From Sandaracinaceae bacterium (GTDB taxonomy: Bacteria; Myxococcota_A; Polyangia; Polyangiales; Houyiibacteriaceae): a stretch of DNA of 64,000 nt. Position 1 is the first letter of the stretch, and each line of letters opens with the position of its first letter. This document shows, piece after piece, positions 26,478-35,098 of the stretch. The notes under the pieces were generated by a model that worked only from the letters and a program-made list of their open reading frames with translations, was not told the DNA's origin and ran no database searches. Both the position numbers and the translations under genes were made by a program. Location of the stretch: contig JADJJE010000008.1 in assembly GCA_016706685.1 (NCBI GenBank), positions 124,001 to 188,000 on the forward strand, in the 5' to 3' direction.

Positions 26478-27013
26478 AAGAAGAACCGAAGAACACCTCC
26501 ATCACTATCGCAGGGTGGGTCCATCAGAACATCACCAGCGACCCGCGTGCCCTCGCATGGTTCGACAACGCCGAGTGCGAGCCGCGCATCCGCCGCGCGT
26601 ACCGTGACCTGCTGAGCGGCTACGAGGTGGACCCGGCGAGCGTGCTGAAGACCACGCGCACGCTGACGGAGCACGAGCCACGCGGCGTGGTGACGGTGTC
26701 GGACATCACGTTCTTCTCGATCTGCGCACACCACTTCCTGCCCTTCTTCGGGCACGCCAGCCTCGCGTACCTGCCGGGCAAGCGCATTCTGGGCCTCGGC
26801 AAGCTGCCGCGCCTGGTGGATGCCCTGGCGCGCCGCTTTATGATCCAGGAAGACCTCACGGCGCAGCTGGCGGAGACCCTGCTCACAGCGGGCGAGGCGC
26901 GCGGCGTGCGCGTGGTGACGGAGGCGCGCCACCTCTGCATGTGTGGGCGTGGGCCGGCGCAACCCGGCGCTAGCACGCGCGTCGAGGTGGCCCTCGGCGA
27001 GCAGTTCGCTTGA
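26474..27013 (+). CDS. folE: GTP cyclohydrolase I
   Basis: Converts GTP to dihydroneopterin triphosphate for folate or tetrahydropterin synthesis. 179 residues from a TTG that overlaps the carF stop (TTGA). Zinc and active-site residues are in place: CAHHFLPF at 84-91 (Cys84, His87), GLGKLPRLVDALARRFMIQEDLT (the GLSKL-like and RLQ-QE-LT signatures), and HLCMCGRG (Cys155). It lacks part of the N-terminal helical extension of longer enzymes. QueF is excluded because the double zinc-site motifs are those of FolE. Confidence 0.92.
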   Translation: MKEEPKNTSITIAGWVHQNITSDPRALAWFDNAECEPRIRRAYRDLLSGYEVDPASVLKTTRTLTEHEPRGVVTVSDITFFSICAHHFLPFFGHASLAYLPGKRILGLGKLPRLVDALARRFMIQEDLTAQLAETLLTAGEARGVRVVTEARHLCMCGRGPAQPGASTRVEVALGEQFA

Positions 27014-27015
27014 GC

Positions 27016-27945
27016 ATGCGTGGTCCACGGCAGGCGGCACGCCGCGTGAGGCCGACCCACCCGATGCGCGGGGCGCTCGCCGTGATGATGGCGTTTGCGC
27101 TCGGATGGGTGGTGAGCTGCTCCGGGGAGGCCCCACCACGCGAAGGGGCCCAGGGAGCCACGGCACCCGCCACCGCACTGGGCATCCGCTTCGGCGCAAG
27201 CGACAGCGCTCCGGTGGACCTCTCCACCCACGGCGCGGGCCGCGTGACCGTGGCGGTGCACGACCCGTACGAAGACCACGTGGCACGCTTCGAGGCGCTG
27301 CCGGCCGTGGCGCTGTTCGACGAGCTGCTGGGAGCGGGCTGGCGCAGCGCCGACGAGCTGGTGTTCGAGTGCGCCGATGGCTACCGCGCCGCAGTGCCCG
27401 TGGCGCGGTTCCTCGAGCATCGGGCCTACCTGGCGTTTGCCCGGGCCGACGCCGACTTCGCCATCGACAAGCCGGTGGCCGGCGAAGTGGAGCGCACGTC
27501 GCTCGCGCCCGCCTACCTGGTCTGGGAGAACCTGCTGGACGCGCAAGTGCGCAGCGAGGGCGACTGGGGCTGGCCATATCAGATCGTGCGCGTGACGCTG
27601 GCCAGCGCGGCAGAGCGCTACGCGCGCATGGCCCCGCCCACGGGCGCGGACGAGCGCGTGGTGCACGGCTTCGCCACGTTCCGCCGCTACTGCTCGCGCT
27701 GCCACGCCATCAACGGCGAGGGCGGTGAGGTGGGCCCCGAGCTGAACTATCCGGCGAGCGTGACTGAGTACCTCGAGCCCACGTGGCTGCGTCGCTGGAT
27801 CGACGCGCCGCTCACCGTGCGGCACGGCACCCCCATGCCGGGCCTGCCGCCGGGCATCCCCGAGCGGGAGGCGGCGCTCGACGACCTGATCGCGTATCTC
27901 ACGGCGATGGCGGGGCGCAAGCTCGCACCCGAAGGAGTGCACTGA
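27016..27945 (+). CDS. c-type cytochrome lipoprotein
   Basis: 309 residues from the ATG at 27016; a TTG two codons earlier would overlap the folE stop. A signal with a lipobox-like WVVSC (Cys 35) precedes a ~170-residue domain with two Trp-rich blocks of uncertain kinship. A single haem c site CSRCH lies at 226-230, with a probable Met axial ligand in GTPMPGLPPG near 277. Likely an envelope electron carrier. Fits an operon with carF and folE and could supply or drain electrons for an oxygen-dependent enzyme (inference). Confidence 0.83.
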   Translation: MRGPRQAARRVRPTHPMRGALAVMMAFALGWVVSCSGEAPPREGAQGATAPATALGIRFGASDSAPVDLSTHGAGRVTVAVHDPYEDHVARFEALPAVALFDELLGAGWRSADELVFECADGYRAAVPVARFLEHRAYLAFARADADFAIDKPVAGEVERTSLAPAYLVWENLLDAQVRSEGDWGWPYQIVRVTLASAAERYARMAPPTGADERVVHGFATFRRYCSRCHAINGEGGEVGPELNYPASVTEYLEPTWLRRWIDAPLTVRHGTPMPGLPPGIPEREAALDDLIAYLTAMAGRKLAPEGVH

Positions 27946-27946
27946 C

Positions 27947-28660
27947 GTGTTCGAGGCCTTCTATCAGAGCGCGTGGCAGCACCCCGGGTTGCTCTTCGCC
28001 GCGTGTGCCCTCGGTGCGCTGGTCGTCTTCCAGCAGCGCGCGCGTGTTCACATGACCGTGCGGCACTACGCCATCGCGCTGGTGGTGCTGGCCGCGCTCG
28101 ACGCGTGGCTCACGTCCACCGACATCCCGCTGATCGGCACGCTGCCCACTGCCAGCGGGCACAACCCAAACGTCGGGGCTGTGCTCGCCACGGCCATCCC
28201 GGTGGCCTTCGTGATCCTGGGCGACCTGCGCTACCTGCTGCTGGCCGAGGTCATGACCGACTCGGGCGAGCTGCGCTTCCCCGCCGCCGCCTTCGCGCGC
28301 GCCATGGCGTGGTCGCTGCTGGTCCCCGTGCTGGCCCAGCTGGTGGTGCGCTTCGTGCTGCACAGCACGGAGGGGCGCGTGCTGTTCCTCACCTACGAGA
28401 CGCTGTTCTTCGCGCTGATCCTCGCGCGCCTGCCCTACACCCGCGCGCGCCTGGGCGAGGGCGCGGCGCTGCGCTGGCACCGCACGCTGGATGCGCTGGC
28501 GCTCGGCTGGTACGGCACGTGGATCCTCGCGGACGTGGTGATCCTGGGGCTCGACCTCGACGTGGGGTACCTCGCGCGGGTGGTGCCGAACGTGCTGTAC
28601 TACGGGGCGCTGCCGGCCGTGTTGGTGCGTGCAGCGCCACCCCGGCCCGTTGCGCCATGA
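27947..28660 (+). CDS. Six-helix membrane protein of unknown function
   Basis: 237 residues from a GTG one base after the preceding stop. About six to seven hydrophobic helices (around 15-30, 42-60, 80-100, 120-140, 150-165, 190-205, 210-230) with short charged loops such as RYLLLAEVMTDSGEL. No recognised motif. Its end overlaps the protease start (ATGA), so it belongs to the carF operon. Confidence 0.75.
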   Translation: MFEAFYQSAWQHPGLLFAACALGALVVFQQRARVHMTVRHYAIALVVLAALDAWLTSTDIPLIGTLPTASGHNPNVGAVLATAIPVAFVILGDLRYLLLAEVMTDSGELRFPAAAFARAMAWSLLVPVLAQLVVRFVLHSTEGRVLFLTYETLFFALILARLPYTRARLGEGAALRWHRTLDALALGWYGTWILADVVILGLDLDVGYLARVVPNVLYYGALPAVLVRAAPPRPVAP

Positions 28661-29459
28661 AGCCCACCCCCCGTCGCTCGCTGTCTTCCCGCTCGGCCTC
28701 GTTGGGGCTCGCAGGCGCGCTGCTGCTGGCCTGTGGGCTGCAAGTGGCCGGCACGCGCGCGCTCTACGGGGGCGCCGAGGTCACCCCCGAAGACGCCGGG
28801 TCGCTGGCGCTGCTGCGCTGGCGCAAGGGAAGCTGGTGGGGCACCTGCAGCGGCACACTCATCGCGCCCGATGCGGTGCTGACCGCGGCCCACTGCGTGC
28901 GCTCGGCCACCCTGGGCGACCTGAGCATCCGCAACGTGCAGGTGGGGCACCCCCGCGCGCGACCCGAGCGCATCAACGTGCTGCGCGTGGAGGTGCACCC
29001 GCAGTTCGACGCCCAGCACGCGGAGCTGGGCCGTGATCTCGCGGTGCTGCGCTTGGTGCGCCCAGCCACGCGCGCGCAGCCCATGCCCTCGCCGCGCTGA
29101 GCGGCAACGACATGCTAGCCGGCCCGCCCATCCGCATCCTGGGCTTCGGCGTCACGCGCAGCGGGGGCCGCGGCAGCGCGCGGCTGCAAGGCGCCACGCT
29201 CGAGTCCCTCTCGCCCTTCCACTGCTTCTCGGGCAACGTGCAGGGCATGGCGCAGACGCGCTTCTGCGCCGCGTCGCCCAGCGCGGGGGTCTGCCCAGGC
29301 GACTCGGGCGCGCCTGCGGTGTTGGGCGTGGGCGGCGTCCCGCACGTGGTGGGCGTGGTCAGCATGGCCGTGGACAACAGCTCGCGGTGTGTGGAGTCCG
29401 CCGCGGTGATCACGCGCGTGTCGGCATTCCGCGAGTGGATTGCATCCGTCTCTCGGTGA
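28657..29459 (+). CDS. Trypsin-like serine protease, frameshifted
   Basis: S1-family protease exported by an N-terminal lipoprotein-like signal (LLLACGLQ). The first frame gives His79 (TAAHC) and Asp127 (GRDLAVLRL), then stops at 29100. The second half runs in another frame to 29459 with GFGVTRSG, the catalytic Ser in CPGDSGAPA and a terminal VITRVSAFREWI. One base missing near 29083 restores a ~266-residue enzyme with all three catalytic residues. Sequence error or recent loss cannot be told apart here. Last gene of the carF group. Confidence 0.78.
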
Positions 29460-29467
29460 GGGGGATT

Positions 29468-29496
29468 CGTCGCCGTCGCCGTCGCCGTCAACGCTC
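29468..29496 (-). repeat. Third copy of the GTCGCC-type 29-bp motif
   Basis: CGTCGCCGTCGCCGTCGCCG-TCAACGCTC differs at about two positions from the reverse complement of 8106-8134. It starts 8 bases after the protease stop. The shared CAACGCTC end shows more than triplet drift, so a dispersed element is likely. Confidence 0.55.
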
Positions 29497-29601
29497 AGGA
29501 CAACGTCGACGGTGAGAAATCGTCGGCCCCTGCTACACACTCGGCGCGCCAGGTGCGTATCCTGAGAGCAGGCCCTCGCCTCGCCTGAAAGGACTCTTCC
29601 C

Positions 29602-29844
29602 ATGCGCTACGTCCTCGGTCTCGCCCTCGCCACCCTGCTCGCACTGCCCGCTGCCCAGGCGGCAGCGGATGCCCCCGCAGCTCCGGTGGAGCACATCTTT
29701 CAGGACGCCGACCTGGTGACAGGCGGGCGTCCGAGCGCCACGGAAGGGGTCATCCGTGTGCGTCGTAATCCCGGCGCTAGCTCCCTCATTCGCGTGCGCG
29801 CCAGCTTCGTCCAGGAGCTGCTCAAGGACGCCGAAGACCTCTGA
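29602..29844 (+). CDS. Small exported protein, 80 aa
   Basis: A signal peptide (LGLALATLLALPAAQAAA) precedes about 58 mature residues, including IFQDADLVTGG and VIRVRRNPGASSLIRVR and ending LLKDAEDL. No Cys and no known domain. The start has a GAAAGGA ribosome site 10 bases upstream. Stand-alone gene; good signal peptide and ribosome site support it. Confidence 0.68.
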   Translation: MRYVLGLALATLLALPAAQAAADAPAAPVEHIFQDADLVTGGRPSATEGVIRVRRNPGASSLIRVRASFVQELLKDAEDL

Positions 29845-29906
29845 GCCCTTTCGGTCACGATGCGCTCCCGCGTGAACGCTGACCGTGCGTGACCTGCGCT
29901 GCTCCC

Positions 29907-30392
29907 TCAGTCCGGCTGCTGAACGCGCGGCTCGCTCGCGCGGATGGGCGTGTTCGCGCGCACCGGGATGCGGCGCACCGTGGGGGGCTCGCCCGAGTCT
30001 GGCGTGTGGCGCACCTCGAGCACTCCGTCTTCCGGGTTGGCCACCGTGACCGACCCAGGGCCCGTGGGGTGCGTGACGCGCACGCGCAGTAGCTCGTCGG
30101 GATTGGCCGGCTCTTCCACCACGCGCCCCTCGTACTCGCCGAGGTCGGTGGTGGCCTCCACGCCGTCGAGGTCGCGCACCACGGCCACCAGCTGCACGCG
30201 CTGCTCGTCCTCGGCGGGGTCGGTCAAGACGCGCAGGCCCACCGTCATGTGCGAGCCATACTGACTCTGGGGCGCCGACGTGTCCGGCGCGAAGGCGGGC
30301 GCGGGCCCCGCCCCGGCCGGCGTGCACCCGGTGAACGACGCAACCCCCAGCAAGAGGGCAAAGGACGGGAGGGAGAGGCGATGGCGTGACAT
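29907..30392 (-). CDS. Lipoprotein of unknown function
   Basis: 161 residues. Lipobox SFTGCTP near residue 23, an Ala/Pro linker, then a ~110-residue beta-rich domain (MTVGLRVLTD, VQLVAVVRDLDGVE, GSVTVANPEDGVLEVRH) with an immunoglobulin-like strand rhythm. No catalytic residue seen. Divergent from the TetR gene across 23 bp, so their promoters overlap. Confidence 0.72.
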   Translation of the reverse strand: MSRHRLSLPSFALLLGVASFTGCTPAGAGPAPAFAPDTSAPQSQYGSHMTVGLRVLTDPAEDEQRVQLVAVVRDLDGVEATTDLGEYEGRVVEEPANPDELLRVRVTHPTGPGSVTVANPEDGVLEVRHTPDSGEPPTVRRIPVRANTPIRASEPRVQQPD

Positions 30393-30415
30393 AGTCTCAG
30401 CCTACCCCCTCGCCC

Positions 30416-31048
30416 ATGGCCAAGCACCTCCCCGACCCCCGCGGCCGCATCCTAGACGCTGCGCTCGTGCTCTTCGCGCGCTTCGGCATCGAAGGCACCA
30501 CCCTGTCCGACCTGGCGCTGCGGGCGCGCCTGGCCAAGACCACGCTCTATCACCACTTCCCGGATGGCAAGGCCACCATCTTCAAGGTGGCCGTGGAGCG
30601 CGTGCTCACCGCGCACTGGGACGACTTCGAAGCCACCGTGCGGCAGCAACCCTGCCCCGTGACGCAGCTGGCCTGCTACGCGCGGCGACGCATCCAGACC
30701 TTCGACCGCGAGATCGCGCGCTGGGGGCTCACGCAGGCCACGTGGGAGGCCATGAAGCCCGCCGTGAACGAGTCCATGCTGCCCTACTACGAGCGTGAGC
30801 TCGCGCTGCTCACCGAGCTGGTGCGCGAGGGCATGGCGCGCGGGCAGCTGCGCAGCGGGCGCCCGGATACCATCGCCGGCATCCTGCAGGCGGCCTTCCG
30901 CGGGTTGACCATCGACGGCAAGCTGGACACCACCGCGCGCGCCCGTGAGGCCGAGCTGGGTGAGCTGGCCGAGTTCGTGGCCGGCGGCCTGCTGGTGCCC
31001 GAGGCGCGCGAGCTGTGGCGCACGGCCATGAGCGCGCCGCTCGAGTGA
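30416..31048 (+). CDS. TetR-family transcriptional regulator
   Basis: 210 residues. The N-terminal helix-turn-helix follows the family pattern (RILDAALVLFARFGIEGTTLSDLALRA, KTTLYHHFPDGKATIF, about 8-55). An all-helical ligand domain follows. The tight divergent spacing with the lipoprotein gene makes autoregulation and control of that gene plausible. Ligand unknown. It is convergent with purK. Confidence 0.88.
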   Translation: MAKHLPDPRGRILDAALVLFARFGIEGTTLSDLALRARLAKTTLYHHFPDGKATIFKVAVERVLTAHWDDFEATVRQQPCPVTQLACYARRRIQTFDREIARWGLTQATWEAMKPAVNESMLPYYERELALLTELVREGMARGQLRSGRPDTIAGILQAAFRGLTIDGKLDTTARAREAELGELAEFVAGGLLVPEARELWRTAMSAPLE

Positions 31049-31067
31049 CGCGCAACCCTGGGTCCCA

Positions 31068-32157
31068 TCATGGCGCCGATCGGCGGTCGATGCGGTTGAC
31101 ATGGCCCATCTTTCTGCCGGGCAGTATGGTCGACTTGCCGTAGAGGCGCAGCGAGGCGGCCGGATTTCCGAGGTGCAGCGACCAACGCTCCACCTCGTGT
31201 CCGATGAGGTTCTCCATGGTGACGTCGGAGTGCCGCGTGGTGGGGCCGAGCGGCCAGCCCGCCACGGCGCGGATGTGCTGCTCGAACTGGTCCACCTGAC
31301 AGCCCGCCTCGGTCCAGTGCCCCGAGTTGTGCACGCGTGGCGCCACCTCGTTGACCAGTAGGCCACCGGGCGTGACGAAGAGCTCAACGCCCAGCACGCC
31401 AACGTAGTCGATGCCGGTGAGGATCCGTTCGGCGAGCCACGGCCTCTCGCGCTGGGCGCGGTCCGCGCGCTGGGACACGGAGTGGTGCGCAGGATCCCGT
31501 CGCGGTGACGTTCTCGCCAGGGTCGGACGTGGTCCGCGCGCCGTCAGACCACACGCGCCGCGATGACCGACACCTCGCGGTCGAAGCGCACGAAGCCCTC
31601 GGAGCTCACACACGGCTGCTGAGCCACGACGCGCGCCGCGTGAGGTCGTCGGGGCCCGTGACGCGCACCTGACCCTCCGTCGTAGCCGCGTGCCGCGTCT
31701 TCACGATGGCGGGCATGCCGATGCGCTCGAGGGCGCGCTCGAGCGCGTCGGGGGTGTCCAGCGGCTCGAACGGCGCAACGCGCAGGCCCAGCCCCTCGAG
31801 GAAGCGCTTCTCGCTCAGCCGGTCCTGCAGCACGCAGACGGCGTCGATTGGGGGCCGGATGGGCGGCGTTTCCTGCAGCGCGCGGAGCGCGCCCGTCGGC
31901 ACGCTCTCCCACTCGAAGGTGATGGCGTCCACGCTGTCGGCGAAGCGCTCCATGGCGGCCACGTCATCGAAGCGCGCGACGGTCAGGCGCTTGGACACGT
32001 CGGCTGCGGGACACCCCGGATCGGGATCGAAGGTGTGCACGCGCAGCCCCAGGCGGGCGGCCGCGATGGCGAGCATGCGGCCCAGCTGGCCGCCTCCGAG
32101 AATGCCGATGGTCTGCCCGGGAACGAGGGCCCCGGGCGCGGAGACCGCCTCACTCAT
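31068..32157 (-). CDS. purK: N5-carboxyaminoimidazole ribonucleotide synthetase, frameshifted
   Basis: PurK uses ATP and bicarbonate to carboxylate aminoimidazole ribonucleotide in purine synthesis. The start overlaps purE by 8 bp. The N-terminal ATP-grasp part is clear (ILGGGQLGRMLAIAAARLG, FEWESVP, LQDRLSEKRFLEGLG, PAIVKTR). The frame changes near 31605-31615 (CVSSEGFVRFDREVSVIAAR) and again near 31540, then runs to the end with VNEVAPRVHNSGHWTEAGC and KMGHVNRI. About 360 codons remain, near normal length, with conserved motifs split over three frames. Probably consensus errors. Confidence 0.85.
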
Positions 32158-32632
32158 CGCGCGGGACCTCCTCCACGGCGAGCGACAAGCGCGCTCGCCA
32201 TGCGTCCAGGCGCTGCGCCAGCGCAGGGTCGCCGAGGGCGAGGATGGACGCCGCCATCAGGCCCGCGTTGGCGGCACCGGCCGCCCCGATGGCCATGGTG
32301 GCCACGGGGTAGCCGCGCGGCATCTGGACGATGGAGTAGAGGCTGTCCACGCCCGCGAGCGCCTGGGTCTGGACAGGCACCCCGATGACCGGGAGGCGCC
32401 CTTCGACGCCATCATGCCGGGGAGATGCGCCGCCCGCCGGCGCCCGCGATGATGACGCGGAGCCCACGGCCCACCGCTTGGCGACCGTAGTCCCAGAGGC
32501 GCTGGGGCGTCCAGCGCCGACACGATGCGCGCCTCGAACGGGATCCGAGCCCTCGAGGATGACGGCCGCGCCCTTCATGGTCTTCCAGTACGACTGGCTG
32601 CCCATGATCACGCCCACGATGGGGTCAGACAT
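32150..32632 (-). CDS. purE: N5-CAIR mutase, frameshifted
   Basis: PurE moves the carboxyl group of N5-CAIR to give CAIR. The start (MSDPIVGVIMGSQSYWKTMK) matches the family's phosphate-binding GS motif near residue 11. The middle runs in another frame (a GAGGAAHLPGM-like segment around 32,400-32,500). The end returns to the first frame with PVIGVPVQ, SIVQMPRGYPVATMAIG and AANAGLMAASIL. At least two indels. It overlaps dabA upstream (8 bp) and purK downstream, so dabB-dabA-purE-purK reads as one operon. Confidence 0.88.
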   Translation of the reverse strand: MSDPIVGVIMGSQSYWKTMKGAAVILEGSDPVRGAHRVGAGRPSASGTTVAKRWAVGSASSSRAPAGGASPRHDGVEGRLPVIGVPVQTQALAGVDSLYSIVQMPRGYPVATMAIGAAGAANAGLMAASILALGDPALAQRLDAWRARLSLAVEEVPRDE

Positions 32633-35098
32633 GCTCGCTCCTCTCCCACCCGCGTGGGGTCCGCTGGTGGATCGCGCCGCCACCGGGCTCGATCGCGAAG
32701 ACGAACAGCCACTCGTGGTCGACCAGGTTGCGGACCAGCGCGTGCTTGGCGATGACGGCGTCGATCGCGGTGCGCGGCGCCTCGAGGAACACGCTCAGGC
32801 GCTGGGGCACGTGGACCCAGTCGTCCCCGTCGTGCAGCGACTGGCGCGGGAGTCCGATGCGCAGGTCGCCTCCGGCTCCCTGGAACACGCCCACGGTGCC
32901 CCCGACCACGTTGTGGAGCACCTTGTTGCCGCTCCCGTAGCGGAGGTTGTCCACCGTCGACGCGTAGTACTGCATGTTGATGAAGTGGGCGACCACCATG
33001 GGGGCGCACATGATCTGCTCGAGGACGGCGAAGCCCGTGTCTTGCTCGGCGCGGTACTCGTGCAGGAACGCACGTCCATCGAGGTCGAGGTCCCGCGTGC
33101 GCTCGCGGGGCGCGACGATCAGCGCCGCATTGCGCGCGAGCCCCCACTCCGGACGCACCTCCGACCAGTCGCGTGACCGACGCCGCAGTCGGGCGCCGAG
33201 CGACTCGCGCGGTGCATCGCCGAGCCCCAAGCTCTTCGCGCGCTCTTCGCGTGCTCGCTGCGTGGCGGCCAGAAGCTCTTGCTGGAGCTGCGCCAGGTCG
33301 GGGCGGTGCGTGCTCGGCAACGTGGTGAGGTCGAAGAGCCGGAGCTCGTCGGTGGTGGTGTCGTGCACCCCGCCAAGGAAGTGGGTGCTCTCGGGGACGT
33401 CGATGCCCTCGCTCACGAGCGCGGCCCGCACCGCCGGGTCGTTGAGCAACGCCGCCAGGGGCGCGCGTTGACCTCACCCTGCCCGCCGCAAGCGCCGCAC
33501 TGCAGTCCCGCAGCAAGCGGGTTGTTGTCACTCGTGGCCGTGTGCCCGAACAAGGCGACCAGCCGCGCGAAGCCACCGGTGAGGCTCATACCTCGCAGGA
33601 TCCCCGCCGCGAGCCGCCCGGCGCTCGACGGGGAGCTCGAGGCCGTCTTCGCCCAGGAGCACTGGCCCGAGCTCATGCTCGTGCGGGTGGTGCCGGAGCG
33701 GGTCGGCACCGCCGTCGCCGAGAGCGCACGTGTCGCGCAGGAGCGACACCGCCGCGCCGAGGCCGAGGGTCTCCACCCACGAGAAGGTGGAGACCGGACT
33801 GCGGGCGAGCCCCTCCGTGGTCCCTGCCACAGAGGCCTCTCGAGAGGCCGCGCTCACTGCACGGGCGTGGTGCTCGCCGCGGTCCACGATGCGCAGGCTG
33901 GGGGCGAGGAGACCCGGGAGCTGAGCGCGGGCGCCCCCGCGCAGTGGCTGGTAGGCCACTGGCAGACCGAAGAAGCCCGCGAAGCCGAGCGTCTGGAGCT
34001 GCGGTCGCCCATGCTCGACGCAGCGGCGGATGACCTCGGAGCGCACGTCGATGCAGAACACCAGCTGCGCGCTGGGGTATGCGCTCGCGGCCACATGCTC
34101 GCGGCGGCCGAGGGCCGAGAGCAGCGGCTCCTGATAGGACAGCTCGAGCGCGCGCTGAGCCACCCAGTCCACCCGCGTGCGATCACGCTGGGAAGGGAGT
34201 CGCGTGGTCCACTCACGGCGAGCCGTTCGCCACCCGAGCCGGAGCTCCTCGCCCGCGACCCGCTGGTGGAGCAGCAGCTCCCACGGAGGCGAGCCGCCAG
34301 CAGGTGCACGATGGCGTCGTCGTCGCGCCCCACGAGGCGTGCGTCCCAGCGCGTGAAGGCGAAGGCCGACGCCCAACCGAGCACGCTCAGCAGCAGCGCG
34401 GTGAGGTAGTCCTCGTACTCCGAGGGAGCGAGCTTCATGGCAGAGAGGGCGTGCCCGATGAGGGCCCTCGGGTCTTCCGGCAGCTTCTTCGCCGCTGCGC
34501 CGAGCCCCGTCAGGCCGACCAGGAGCCGCGGGGACTCGTCGTCCACGAGCAGCGCCCGGAACGCGGCGTACAGCCCACCGTCGCGCGACACCGACCAGCT
34601 CGCCTGAGCGTCGTCTGCATACGCGGCGCAGGTCTGGCTGAGCTGGCGCGTGACCAGGTCATCGAAGGAGAGCTCGCGGTCGAGGTCACGGTGCGCGTCC
34701 AGCCAGTCGACCATGGACGGGTAGCGGGCGGTGGCCTGCTCCGGCTTCTCGAGCTCGTCGAGGACACCTTCGAGCGACAGCTCCGGGCCGCTCTCGCGCA
34801 GGGCCGCGAGCAGGTGCCGCTCCGCAAACTCACCCGCAGCGAAGCGCGCCCGGAACCCGCTGCGCGCCATGGTCAGGCGCGTCCCGGAGAGCGCGGTCAG
34901 GTGGGCGGCGGCGTCCTCGATGGGGCGGTCCACGAAGCCCCAGTAGGGGTTCACCGCGATCAGGCGATCGAGCGGCCAGGCCGGCGCGATGCGTGCGCAG
35001 GCGGCGTCGATGGCGGCGACGATCGCGAGCCGGAGCGGAGCCTCTCGGGCCGCCCGCGCGGACGAGGGCGTTGGCGTGTCGACGGTGAGGGAGGTCAT
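32625..35098 (-). CDS. dabA: DabA, inorganic-carbon pump subunit, frameshifted
   Basis: DabA (UPF0753/DUF2309) is a cytoplasmic beta-carbonic-anhydrase-like protein that with DabB converts CO2 to bicarbonate coupled to ion flow. The start at 35098 overlaps the dabB stop (ATGA). The frame is intact to about 34250 (IAVNPYWGFVDRP), then changes. The Zn site is spread over frames: VFCIDVRSE (Cys, Asp) at about 34050 and GHTATSDNNPLAAGLQCGACGG (His, Cys) at about 33500. The last ~270 residues (33449-32625) are again open, including GSGNKVLHNVVGG. At least three indels; total length of ~820 codons is normal. Confidence 0.87.

Noticed and set aside
26474..27013. QueF-type nitrile reductase for the folE gene
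   Set aside because: The CAHHFLPF, QEDLT and HLCMCGRG motifs are those of GTP cyclohydrolase I.
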